DNA of 64,000 nucleotides from Ashinkailepas kermadecensis (lineage: Eukaryota > Arthropoda > Thecostraca > Neolepadidae). The stretch lies in NCBI GenBank assembly GCA_034440615.1, contig JAOTOM010004739.1, positions 248,001 to 312,000 of the forward strand, written 5' to 3'. Position 1 is the first letter of the stretch; each line of letters starts with the position of its first letter. Made by a program: the position numbers and the translations under genes. Under the pieces are notes generated by a model. The model had not been told where the DNA came from. It was given only the letters and a program-made list of their open reading frames with translations, and did not search any database. Positions 1 to 12,598 of the stretch are shown here, piece after piece.

Positions 1-598
1 TCTGTCTGGTGGGACGGTCCGTGAGTGTTGTACAGTCTGTCTGATGGGACGGTCCGTGAGTGTTGTATAGTCTGTCTGGTGGGACGGTCCGTGAGTGTTG
101 TACAGTCTGTCTGGTGGGACGGTCCGTGAGTGTTGTACAGTCTGTCTGGTGGGACGGTCCGTGAGTGTTGTACAGTCTGTCTGGTGGGACGGTCCGTGAG
201 TGTTGTACAGTCTGTCTGGTGGGACGGTCCGTGAGTGTTGTACAGTCTGTCTGGTGGGACGGTCCGTGAGTGTTGTACAGTCTGTCTGGTGGGACGGTCC
301 GTGAGTGTTGTATAGTCTGTCTGGTGGGACGGTCCGTGAGTGTTGTACAGTCTGTCTGACGGGACTGTCCGTGAGTGTCGTACAGTCTGTCTGGTGGGAC
401 TGTCCGTGAGTGTTGTACAGTCTGTCTGGTGGGACGGTCCGTGAGTGTTGTACAGTCTGTCTGACGGGACTGTCCGTGAGTGTCGTACAGTCTGTCTGGT
501 GGGACTGTCCGTGAGTGTTGTACAGTCTGTCTGGTGGGACGGTCCGTGAGCACTGTACCATCTGTCTGACGGGACTGTCCGTGAGTACTGTGCTATCT
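1..598. repeat. Minisatellite, 35-bp unit, about 17 copies
   Basis: Head-to-tail 35-bp units run from the first base of the window, so the array probably starts further left. Units are nearly identical up to about 420 and then diverge (GGT to GAC and ACGG to ACTG changes). Each unit contains GGTCCGTGAGTGTTG, which includes a GTGAGT splice-donor-like core on the + strand. No gene is visible in it. Confidence 0.95.
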
Positions 599-1510
599 AC
601 TCGGCCGAACGGCCCTGCAGATGCTGCACATCCGTCTGGTGTGACGACCCTGAACACGGTGCTCGCAGTGTCTGGCCGTCTTCCTCGTGTACCTCCTGCA
701 GTGGCTCCGCGTCGCCAGCAGAGCTCGTGCGCTCCGGGGTCACGGACGGGTCAGGGACGCGGCAGAGTCGCGGCAGGGTCGCCACGTCACAGCCTCCCCC
801 AGCCGCGCGTCGCCCGGCGTATTCATCACACGCAGATCAAAGATCACAGACGCATGCGAGTGATGCGCCGCGCAGGCGGTGCTGATTTGATTGGCTTCGT
901 GGCCAGCCAATTCCCCACCCGCAATGTAGATAGGTCAGGGAGACCGACCCCCGGAAAAAATGTGGATGGCGGGAGCTGGGATGACTTATTCAGGTGGTGG
1001 CTTCTCCGGGCATGTTTTTTTTAAAATGTATTCCTTGCATATGCAGTGCTTGAATATGCTTGCGCTGATGCTCGTTGCAAGACACTACAACCTGAAGGCT
1101 GTATGGGTCTGGCGACGTGCAGTCACAAGCAATTGCAGCGTGCAGTGACGGCAAGATGAAAGAGAAAGTGAATTCCCTTGTATGCTGGTGGTTTATGTGG
1201 CTATTGTTTGGTGCTCTTCTCGTTTGTGTATTCTGTCGTACTCCCGGCATGGGTGATGGTAAGCGCATGCAGCAGTATTGCAGAGTCGTGTCAGTGCTGT
1301 GGACTGCCGATCTCACGCTACGGTAGATAAGCCTAGGTCAGAAGTGTTTAGCAGGAGGGAGGAATTCGCTCGCAATAGGACATGGATGAAAACAGAGGAA
1401 GAGTAAGGCAAACTAATAAGTTAAAATGCATCTGCAAGTTCATGCAAATGCAAATGCATCTGTAAATTCATGCATAGTATGCCACTGGGAACGGCTGCAG
1501 GTGTAAATAT

Positions 1511-1513
<3 letters not shown>

Positions 1514-1560
<47 letters not shown>

Positions 1561-1564
1561 TACA

Positions 1565-1602
<38 letters not shown>
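1514..1602. repeat. (TA)n(CA)n microsatellite
   Basis: A run of TA dinucleotides followed by CA dinucleotides with a short interruption. Confidence 0.95.
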
Positions 1603-1603
<1 letters not shown>

Positions 1604-2774
1604 CGGCTTAGCTAATTTATAACTCTTAGAATTCCAACGATGTGTGATTTGTTACGTTTCAATCTATGGTCAAGAGTCTGAGGAGGTGGAGGTGTTGATC
1701 TTGTTGGAAACTTTCAAAATAGTGCCAGATGACTATTTTCTGGTGCGGAAGGGTAAAATAGGCACTAGGTTCGGCTCCAGCGTCCAGCTTAACAACACAT
1801 GGACTCGTCATCCGGAAAGGTCATCTGACGCCAGGTTGGGTCGAAGACCTCGAATGGCCTGGAGCAGTCAATTGCCAAGGAAACAGATTGTCGAGTTGTA
1901 TATTACCCTGTCACATCCGGCATTTACTATTGTGGGAGGGGGCAAGCAGTGATGTTAATTGGTGATAATTCGCGATTTCGGCGGCAAACAGCCTGAGATA
2001 CCGCCTGTTACGACTCATCTCAGTAACATGACATGGCATCTTCATATTATGTTTAATATCATAATGTCTGTAAATGGTGTTTGATCGGCTCTGCCAGGCT
2101 AAGCCCCAATAATCAACCAACGAATCAAGCTATGATGGGCGCCGTTTTCCGTGGTCGCGAAAAAGTAGGGTGGTAGTTTCACCAGGCTACTCATTCTTCA
2201 CTGCACGGATGAGGGTTAACTAACTTGCATTATGTTCGTAAGCCTTCTACGGGTTTCTTGAAATGCATGAGGGCACAGCTCTTAACGGTCTTTCGAGATA
2301 TAAAAGCTAGCAACCGAAGGCGAAAATACTTTTTTTTAGAAGTCTTACACACGTAGCCCAGTACAACACTCGTGACCCTCTGTTCTGTTCCTCTTAATCT
2401 CTGTTCTGTTTTGTAACATGCACAGTTGTCATATCCACGCTATCAAATTATAATGCTCAAACATTCAGGTAGCTTCTTCTAGCCTTTGATCTTGCTGCAC
2501 ACTGTGTGAAACTCTGCGAGTTGTTCGACCATGCTGAGCCGACAGGATAACACCTCTTGGACCTGATCAGACGTCTATGGTCCGGCCATCTGTGACCCGG
2601 TCTGACCGGTGGGACGCGCCGACGTTGACCTGACTTGTCACGCGGTTGCAGGGGATGGCGACCGCCAGGCCGGCTGCGTGGAATACGCCACCTCCTGCGT
2701 CGGCCAACAGAGTCGCCGAGGCTCGTCAGCCTGTCCACTCTGGACAGCCAGTCTAGCGGTCACACTGTGGCCAC

Positions 2775-2907
2775 GACCCAGGTCCGCACCGGAGACCAGC
2801 AGCCCGCGACCCAGGTCCGCGCCGGAGACCAGCGGACCGTGACCCAGGTCCGCACTGGAGACCAGCGGACCGCGACCCAGGTCCCCGCCGGAGACCAGCA
2901 GACCCAG
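2775..2907. repeat. Minisatellite, 33-bp unit, 4 copies
   Basis: Four units each begin GACCCAGGTCC and contain GGAGACCAGC. Because the unit is a multiple of three, frames stay open on both strands. This does not imply coding. Confidence 0.9.
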
Positions 2908-2973
2908 GCTCAGACCCGTGCCGGCTTGCCGCCGCGACCTCCCGGAAAAAACAGTGAGTGATAGTGCTCTTCG

Positions 2974-3062
2974 AAGGATGTCCAACGGCCAACACGGCGA
3001 CACCCCACCTTGGGCTGGAAGGATGTCCAACGGCCGGTGTGGCGACACCCACTCTGGGCACG
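2974..3062. repeat. Two-copy tandem duplication
   Basis: AAGGATGTCCAACGGCC occurs twice, followed each time by a GGCGACACCC motif. It is an imperfect dimer of roughly 46 bp. Confidence 0.7.
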
Positions 3063-4504
3063 CATAGACCAGCAACGTGTGTACTGCGCGGCATCTTGTG
3101 ACGTCCAGCACATTGAAGCGATCCACACTCTTCGGGACTGCATGGTATGGTGGTGAAGTACATCGTGCGGTGGACATTTATTAATCGGCCCTATTACTTT
3201 TTCCACCACATATAAATTCAAGCATGTCATCAGTATCAGTGCCGATAGAGTAGGCTTGACCTCACAGTGGCAGCCCGGGTGAACATGGGTACGGCCGCTC
3301 GACGATACGTTAGTGGCAGGCAGGCTAACAAAAAGCTTAGTCGCTGCCTGCGATCTTCAGTTAACCAAACACAAAGAGAGGCCAACAGCCAGCTGTCATT
3401 GTGTGTGCTGTAGGTGGGCGGGCCCGTGCTCTTTCAGTGCTCCGCGGCCCGACCCGCACCACTCTTCATGGGTGAAGGCCGGTGGAGGCGGTAGCAGCCT
3501 GGCAGCCTGGAACATGGCATTAGACTGTGGTTGAGATGACCAATCAACGCGCTTTTTTTAGCGACTTTGGCGAATCCAATGCTGTTGGTTTTTACTCCTT
3601 GAAAACCGCCTGTGGTGGGCATCCATCGCCATGGTGCTTATTAGTTCTGCATCGTCTGACTTACATAATTGGATAAATGACGCAGACGTGAAGCGCTCCG
3701 GTTGGTAAAATATTAGTTGGGTTCGAGGTTCACCGATGCGATGTATAATGGCCATGGTGGCGTGCAGTTTGACGTACGAATGCTTTTAACGTACCTACGT
3801 ATATCCAACGTACCTACCTATATGCAATATCAGGTAGATGGTGCTAGATAGGCTGGGATACATAGCTCCCTAGGAACTTGAGATGAGGGATTGATTGGTG
3901 TGAGAGTATATACATTTCTAGTATCTTTTTTAGATAGGCTTAACCCAGATGGGCCCCTGTGGCTCTTATGAAGCCTTAACACTTTATGACTTTACGACTT
4001 TGCGTATGCTTAAAGTACGTGGTTTTCATGTGGTCACGCATTTGCGGAGGCATAACATTCCAGGAGCATGGTTAACTCACAAACGCTGCGTACCAACAAT
4101 TAACACAGAAACATCGCGCACCAGTAGCATATGGCTATTTTTTGTGGTAGGTATGTTAGGGTTGCCATTGCTACGATTAGGAATTGATGAGCGATTGATT
4201 AGGAATCGTTCCATCAAAGCAATGTTTGTGCCAATCGCCCTAGATAGTGCTCGTTTCCTCCCAAAATAACCTCTGAGTCGCGTGAACTCAAACTTGCGAC
4301 ACCGCCATCACTAGCGCTCGAGGGCAGGTCGGGTTACTTGACCCTCGGCCACACAATTTGACTGCTTTTTAATACATCGAAGTTTCAGGAATTTTATGGC
4401 TATGCAATTATGGTGTTCTAAATTATATTGAAGTTGGAATAGTGCAATAACTTATCGAGCCACATGCGACAAGAAGGAACAATCCCCCTCCCCTCCCCTT
4501 CGAT

Positions 4505-4745
4505 TAATCCTTTGGATTTGACGGTGTATGGGTTTCCTCGCCCCTTGGATTCCCTGGATCTGACGGTGTCTGGGCTGCCTCGTCCCTTGGAACCCTAGGA
4601 TCTGACAGTGGCTGGGCTGCCTCGCCCCTTGGATCCCTAGAATCTGACAGTGTCTGGGCTGCCTTGTCCCTTAGATCCCTAAGATCTGACAGTATCTGGG
4701 CTGCCTCGCCCCTTTGATCCCTTGGATCTGACAGTATCTGAGCTG
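4505..4745. repeat. Minisatellite, 42-bp unit, about 6 copies
   Basis: The core TCTGACAGT is followed by CTGGGCTGCC at a 42-bp period (TGAC at 4561, 4603, 4645, 4687 and 4729). The long open frame on the - strand across it comes from a unit length divisible by three. Confidence 0.92.
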
Positions 4746-5127
4746 GTTCATGGCGGTACTGCCGCAGGGCAGCCGTGTGCCGGTCCGTCCCACATGGCTG
4801 CCGCCGCACCTGCCGCCGCACCTGCCGCGCCGTGCCGTCCAGATACCTGTCATGGAATCCATCTCCGGGTCGATGGACGACGCCACAAAATATTCCCGAC
4901 GCTCGTGCCCGGTAAACCGTCCATGACTGAGCGGCCAGTGCACTCAGTTGGGGCTGGTCTGGGTGCATTTTGCGACCCTGGTAGCACCAATGCATCCGGG
5001 CCGGCATAACTGCTGAGCCACAACAAAGAGGTTTAATTGAGCCGTTTACCCGCTCTCTGAACTGAGCAGTTGACCTGCTCTGTATTCGTGTCGCCTGCGC
5101 GATCCTGTTAGCAAAAACGTGACCCGA

Positions 5128-6959
5128 ATGCTGCGAAGCGTGTGTTTAGTAGTGAGGCTGCCGTCTCCGCCAGGTTTTTCAACGTGGAGCCGCCTGGTGG
5201 GGAACAAGTGGCACCAGCTGCGGCGGCTCCACTCGCACCAGCAGCTCACCGAATCGCTCTCGCTGACGTCACGCAACAAGAACAGCTGCGCGCCCGCCGG
5301 CGGCTGCCTGGCCGCCGAGCCGGTGCACCGCAAGCCGGACCGGGTCGAGTCGCTGAAGAGCTTGTTCCTGCGCACGGGCGAGTCGAGAGCGGCTGGCGTG
5401 AGCCAGCGGCGCGCCGAGTCGACGCGGCCGCTGTACCGCTGTCGCTCCGCGTCGCTGCTGTCGACGTACGTGCCGGCCGAGGACCCGAGCGACGGCGTCG
5501 ACCTGCACGGCACGCCGGCCCGCAGCTGCGACAACCTCAGTCTGCTGGCCGGCGGCCGACCGGCCGGCATCGGCGGCCACACGCTCTCCGTGCTGCAGGA
5601 GGAGGCGGGCCGTCTGCACGTCGAGCCGGACGTCAGCACGCTGGAGCGCGCCAGGCGGCGGCCGCGCGCGCTGCGCCGTTCCGCCTGGCAGACGAACAGT
5701 CTGGCGTGCGCCGCCGACGGCCCGGGCGACGGCGACGGCGACTGCGACAGCGATAGCGGCATTCTGAACGAACACTCGGACGGCAGCTCGACGCACGACT
5801 CGGAGGCTGGCAGCGTGCTGTCCCGCGGCACCGACTCGGGCGCGTCCAGCGAGGGCTGCCGGCACGAGCAGAGATGCCCAGCCGGCCAGGCGTCGCCGTG
5901 CGCTGCCATCTGGCGGCACGATGAGGCGCAGGATCCGGAGAGGGACGGCCGTGCATGCTCGTGTTCTAGCTTGCAGAGCGGCGCGGGATCGCCGCTGCGG
6001 GTGAGCCGACCACTGCCTCCAACTCGGCGCCAGGCCAGCAGCGGTGCACCACCACCGTGGTGCCAGCCAAGCAGCGATACACCACCACCTTGGCGCCAGG
6101 CCAGCAGCGACACACCATCACCTCCGCACCAGGCGAGCAGCGGTACACCACCACCACCTCGGCACCAGGCTAGCAGAGGTACACTACCACCACTTGGGTA
6201 CCAGGCCAGCAGCGGTACACCACCACCTCGGCACCAGACCAGCATAGGCACACCACCACCACCTCGGCACCAGGTCAGCAGAGGTACACCACCACCACCT
6301 CGGCATCAGATTAGCATCAGCACACCATCACTATCTCTGCACCAGGCCAGCAGCAGTACACCACCACCTCGGCATCAGGTGAACAGCAGCAGTACACCAT
6401 CACCTCGGCATCAGGTAAACAGCAGCATAACGCCGCTATCTCTGCGCCAGACCAGCAGGAACAGTCCACCGCCATCTCGGCATCCGGCCAGCAGGAACAG
6501 TCCACCGCCATCTCTGCGCCAGACCAGCAGGAACAGTCCACCGCAATCTCGGCATCCGGCCAGCAGTGACACACCATTATTATCTCGGCGGCAGGCGAGC
6601 GGCGGCACGCCGCCCACACGACAGCGCCACCTGGCTCTAGTGCAGCCGGATGCCGTCGCGCGGCGCTACCGTCGCTCGGCGTCGATGGACCGGGGCGCGC
6701 TGCTCGGCTGCCACCCGGTGACCGGCGACATGCGCCGCCCTCCGGACCGCTCGCTGTCATCTGAGCGTGCCCCGCCCTCGTCCGAGAGTCCGCCGCCGCC
6801 GCCGGCGGCTGCGTCGAGCCGCCAGTTCCGGCTGCTGCGGCTGGTGCGAGGCGCCGGCTCGACGCCGCGGCTCGGTGTCGACGTTACGCCGGTGGCTGGT
6901 GCGGACTCTGGCGCCGGCTTCTGCATCTCTGAGGTGCAGCCGGGCGGCCTGGCTGACCG
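5128..6959 (+). CDS. PDZ gene exon 1
   Basis: Encodes residues 1-610 plus two bases of codon 611 and ends GACCG|GTGAGT. It carries the disordered N-terminal region, the coding minisatellite and the first half of PDZ1. The frame is open back to 5074, but the first ATG is at 5128. Confidence 0.85.
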
Positions 6960-9900
6960 GTGAGTTGGCGGACAGCGTGTGTTGCCTGGCCGTGTGTGAG
7001 TTACCGGGGCCCCGGTATGTCGGGGGAGCATAAGAGTGTGTATGGAGCGGTGAAGGGGTGGCCGGCCGAGCGGGCTGTGCCAGGGTAGAGTTGGAACTGC
7101 TCTATTCAGATGGCGTGTACGCCAGCTTATGCAGAGTGGCATGGATGGGCGCGATGCTGTAATCAGATTTCATGCTGGTAGCAGCGAATGTGAGCTTACT
7201 CGATATGGTTACACACGAGCAAACGTGTGAGGTACCGGGCCACGTGCAAGTCACCGTCCCACTTGCGGTTTACTGGGACTGCTGTAGTCCCATAGAGTAC
7301 ATAACAAAATTGACTTCCGCTTCAGATGCATTGGGCCTTCACACGTAGTTGTTGGAATTATACCATGGATCGATATAAAATATCGTAAAAATTGAATATA
7401 TACATTTTGTTTCTAGACAGAATTGTTAGGAATGGGAAAATTGCCTTTTCCTCTCCCACTGTATTCGGCAGAGACTGATCAGGGTTTTTGTCCTGGCCTG
7501 GATAGTCCGTCGCACTGTGAACGCCAAAAATAGAACTGGAGATGTCGTCCCCAAACAGCTTGAGGGTGAACAATACCAATATAGCATTTCATGGAAAGTA
7601 TCGACGTAGCAGCTCTGACGGTTCCCCTATCGGAAATCCGTGGCGACTTCTTAGTGTGCCCTCGTCATGAGCTAGCCGTGTGGTCGCTTCTTGCGTGTGG
7701 CACGATACTGCATGCATCACACCCTAAGTCGGGGTATGGGACGTACGCCGATCCTAGCCTACGTCTACGCCGGGCCGGCACCGTCCATCACTTGCCGACC
7801 TGACCTGACCTGACCCGACCTCACGCCGTGCGGCTCGCCACAGGGACGGCCGACTGCGCTGCGGGGACGAGCTGATCAACATCAGCAGCCGACGTGTGCG
7901 CGGCCTGTCGCTGTCGGAGGTGCGCCACCTGCTGCAGCGCGTGCCCCACCAGGTGGACCTGGTGGTGGCGCGCCGCGCGCCCGACCCGCCACCGCTCGAC
8001 CGGCCGACGCCCGACCCGCCGACGCCCGACCCGCCGACGCAGCAGTACGTGACGGTCGTGTCGACGAGCGGCGCCGTCGTGCACGACGGCGGAGACGTGT
8101 CGGCCGGGTGTGGCCAGCAGACTCACGGCGACGCCGTCGGCGCCGACGCGTCTCCGAGCGCCGGCCAGGGCGCGGCCGTCGTCGCAGGACACGCAGCGCG
8201 CCACGGCTGCGTGCTGAGCGTGCCGCAGGCCGGTGGCGACGCTGGCCGTCCGCCTCTCGGCGGTGCAGCGGGCGGCGCCTCGGTGCGGCCTGGAGCGCTG
8301 CGGAGCGCCGTGCTGGCGGCCGTGCTGGCCGGCGGCCAGGCGGGCGTGCGGCGCGCGGGCACGCTCGGCCGGCGCCGCCAGCGCCGCGACTCTGAGCGCG
8401 CCGGCGAGCCCGGCTGGAGCGTGGCCGACGACGGGCCCCGGCCGGGCGGCGGTGGCCTGTGCACGCTGCCGCGCCGACCGCGCTCGCTCCATCTCAGCAT
8501 CAGCACGGTGACGTTCGAGAAGGGCGGCGGCCGCAAGAGCCTGGGCTTCAGCATCGTGGGCGGCAGCGACTCGTCGCGTGGAGACATCGGCATCTTCGTC
8601 AAAACGGTCCTGCCCAACGGCCAGGCGGCCGAGGATGACCAGCTGAGAGAAGGTGAGCGGTGCAGCAGACCGAGAACAGGTGAGGGACGGCTACAACAGA
8701 CTGAGGGAAGGTGAGGAGCGGCTACAACAGATTGAGGAAAGGTGAGGGACGACTACCAACAGACTGAGGGAAGGTGAGGGACGACTACCAACAGACTGAG
8801 GGAAGGTGAGGGACGACTACAACAAACAGGGAAGGTGAGGGACGACTACAGCAGACTGCGGGAGGTGAGGAACGACTACAACAGACTGAGTAAAGGTAAT
8901 TAATTATAGGAGAAGTGCGCACAAACTTAGGAACGGTGCGGGGCAAGTACAGCAGACTGCATGAGGATGAGGGACAGTGATATCAGGCAGCGGGAGTATG
9001 AGGCACGAGAACAGCACATGGACGTGGTCTTTGAACAATGACTGAGTCGTTGTGAATTGAGACTATCAGACCGGGAGAACGTAGGGATCGAGAGCAACAC
9101 ATCGAAGTAAGGTGAGGGCTGAAAACAGCGCGCACTGAAAAATATTTCGGTTATAGAAAAGAAGCAGATGAAGCGTATGGCGAACCTGAGGAAACGAAAT
9201 AGTAATGTTTACCCTTCGCTTGCTTTACTAACGGGTGGTCACTATTAAATTGGGAAAAATAACCTTCATCAATTTTAGCAAGGCGAAAGAATTTGGATCA
9301 AGCTTTCAGGAGACAATATTACATATGTTATGCGTGCACGTGTTAACATTTACAAAGAATCATAATCTCTTCATTTACTATTACAACTTAAACAAGCAAG
9401 CTGTTCATGATTTAGTCGCGAAGTTCGTTCGATAAAATCCTGCGCTACCAAAGCTGGACATGTTCGGGAACCTCGAATTGTATTGACCACATACCATATC
9501 CTGAAGAATTCGGAATCCAGGAGCCATATCCAACGTGAGCAATGCATAAGATCCTGCGCACTTCAAGATGTTTTGACAGAAGCGGGAAGAATTGATCCGT
9601 ACCTCTAGGTATGCAGTCCGATATGACCTATGTGGTCGATGTGTCCCTAAGCTACAACTAGGTATGAAATCGACGTATCATAGGCGCTCCAGGCCAGGAA
9701 ATCCAGCACAAGGTTGATTTCCGGCTAGCCGCAGATCGATCGGCTAGCCGCAGATCTATAGGCTAGCCGCAGATCTATAGGCTAGCCGCAGATCTATAGG
9801 CTATCCGCAGATCTATAGGCTAGCCGCAGATCTATAGGCTAGCCGCCGATCGATAGGCTAGCCGCAGGGGGTAACTAGCCGACCCGGCTACCCGGACGTG

Positions 9901-12497
9901 GGGAGGGGGCTGTTGAAAAATGCATGCGCAAGGATGGCGAACCGTGAATTTTGGATGCATAAATAAACTCCGTTAACAATTCGGCCACGATCACATATTC
10001 CTACATGCGCTAAATTGATTGCATACGTTTTATGTTTCAGTTTTTTTAAACTCACGTAATCACTTCACAGTCGCATCTGACACCACAGACGATGGTTCCA
10101 ACTTCTTGGTGGATTATTGGTGCATTCCAACATACATTCATCAGACTTCAACAGTCGAGCAATGCTATGGAAGATGGAACCAGTATGTTGATCTTAACGT
10201 AAATTCAATATTTCAATCGTAATAAGCGTCGGATTCTGGCGCAAGCCTCTGTGGGGTGCGTGGACAGCGGGAACGTCGCCGTGTAAGCGAGATCGGGCGC
10301 GTAGCGTGTGCGGCGTTCCCAGTACTCTAGGGGCGACTCGTCGTTTTCAGCGTTCCCGACGCCACCGCCCTGAATGAACATGCCCAACTGCAACTCGACC
10401 TTGCGAAGCTTCTCCGCCACCGTATTTTCATCGAACTTGAGGGCCACGAAGTAGCACTTTGAGAAACCGAGTACGTGGTTCGTGAACTCCTCGGGATCCT
10501 CGCGCTCGATGGCGTTGCAGTCCGTCTCCGGGACCAGGAACATAATTGCCTTCGTGCTCAAGGTCATTTCCATGTGCTTGTCAGTACGCTTGCCAGCCAT
10601 GAACGCGGTGTGCCGTAAGAACTCAGAGACACCCGAGTTGGCCTGCTTCACGTCTTCGGTGTGGTTCTTGAGGTCTTTACACAGCTTGCTACCGACAACC
10701 ACCGTGGAGGTGTCCTTCTGTATGCGGTTAGTGATCTCCTTGAACTTGCTCAGGATCTTCTGAGAGAACTCCATTCTGGCGTACTCCTCGATCGTGAAGT
10801 TCAGGCCACACAGGGAGTTTTGGGGCTTCAGAACCGGGAACCTGTCGACGGTGTCATTCGTGGACGACCAGCGCGTTATGTTGGGTTTCTTGGCCCTCGT
10901 GCACTGATTCTCCGGAGTTCCGGCAGACACTTTCGGCTTTTTGCGGTTGTTTCGGGCACTTCCAGTACTCAGTGTTCCAAGGAATGAGGGTCTCCTCTAC
11001 AGACTTTATCGGAGGCAGCGCGAAAGGTCCTTGACGAGCAGCGGCACGGAGTGGGCTTAACACTTGGAGCACAGGATGATCTGGTTCTCTTGGCAGAATC
11101 CCTCCATCGCGAAGATGCATCCAGAGAAGTTGTCGCAGCAGACCGACGTCATGACGCTCTTCAGAACCTCAAGAACCTCATCAACTTATTCAGGGTCTCC
11201 GTGGTCTGGTGCTCGACCTTGAAGCTGTTGCAGTACAGAGCTTTCCGTCGCAGATGATGAGGATGTTCGCGTACTTGTCCTCATGGCAAGTCTAGCCGCC
11301 GCGAAGCACACAGCGCACGGCCGGCCATAGATGCGCGCGGCCATCTTCTCGTCGAGCTTGACAGAGAACGAGATCATCGCCTCGCTCAACACATGACGGT
11401 CTATTGGTCTTCCCGTCCGCAACCAGGTGCTCGTCATATGCTTTCATGCGAACGACGTGGCGCGGGGAAGAGAGAAGGATCTCCGGGTCACACGAGCTAA
11501 AACACAATACAATATGTGCGGCCTTAGACACGGTCTTGGATAATTGCAAAAGCAGCAAGATTCGCCATCAAGAATTCCCGGAATAAAGAGCAGCAAAACG
11601 ATGCCTATTAATAGATATTGAGTTTACATATTTTTCGCAATGGGACAGCTTTTATACGTTCAAAAACTGACTGATTAATATTAATTGTAGTCATATTTTT
11701 ATGGTATAATGTTTCGAAATTTCGGTTGAGCTGTTGGCAAGTTACGGCCGTGGCGCTGGCTATGTGCACTATGTGACACTCTACCCTCTAACGAGCGTCG
11801 CGGGAAATTTATATTACGAATCCGAATTTCCTCACCGTCACCAGATTCTCTCAATGAAAAAAAATCCTCACCTCATCATTTACTTGTATTCGCAACGAGT
11901 TTCAGTCATTTCCTCAGTTCGCGTGGCCTTTATAGCACAGATGATCACGTCGTTTTTTTGGACAGCAAATGCACAACTACTTCAGCTATCAGCATAGGAC
12001 AATATGCCCAAGCTATCACCCAGACAAAATCTAGGTCAGACAACCGTTACCTGAACATGCTCCACATTCATAAGCATATATGAGAAATGTCCTCTAAAAG
12101 TCTCGTCCGGGGACACGAATCATGTTTACTGGAGGGAATCTATCCGTTCAGTGATCAGACAATTTCTTATTTTTCTGAGATAATATCTGCTAAACATTTT
12201 TACTTTCGTGCATATTTTTCGCGCACTTGCCCATCCAGTAAAACAAATATAAAAGGGCTCCTGGTAGAGTCTGTGTGGAAGAGCGGCTTCCTACCCCACC
12301 ATGCCAGCGCTGTAGGCTGCGTAGTGATGCGTCGTGTAGAAACTTGGTACAAATGTTTGACCGCACTGTTACACGCAATACACATGTATATAAATACATA
12401 TGTATGCATACACACAAACATTCTCTCTCTCACACACGCACGCACACACACACACACACACACACATAGACAGACAGACAGACAGACAGACACACAC

Positions 12498-12530
<33 letters not shown>

Positions 12531-12549
12531 TATATATATATACATATGT

Positions 12550-12598
<49 letters not shown>

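Larger units (their letters stand above)
599..5073. other. 5' flank of the PDZ gene, no gene recognised
   Basis: Open frames here are short, overlap on both strands and show no recognisable domain. The stretch holds a (TA)n(CA)n microsatellite and three short minisatellites, listed separately. An in-frame stop at 5071-5073 closes the frame upstream of PDZ exon 1, so any coding exon further 5' would have to be spliced in. No core promoter could be assigned. Confidence 0.5.

Noticed and set aside
4504..5007. A 167-codon open frame on the - strand
   Set aside because: Half of it is the 42-bp minisatellite. The rest has no recognised domain and no splice support, and it ends just upstream of the PDZ gene on the other strand.
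5269..5919. A 216-codon open frame antisense to PDZ exon 1
   Set aside because: GC-rich coding sequence commonly leaves the antisense open. The + frame carries PDZ1 and agrees in phase with three further exons.
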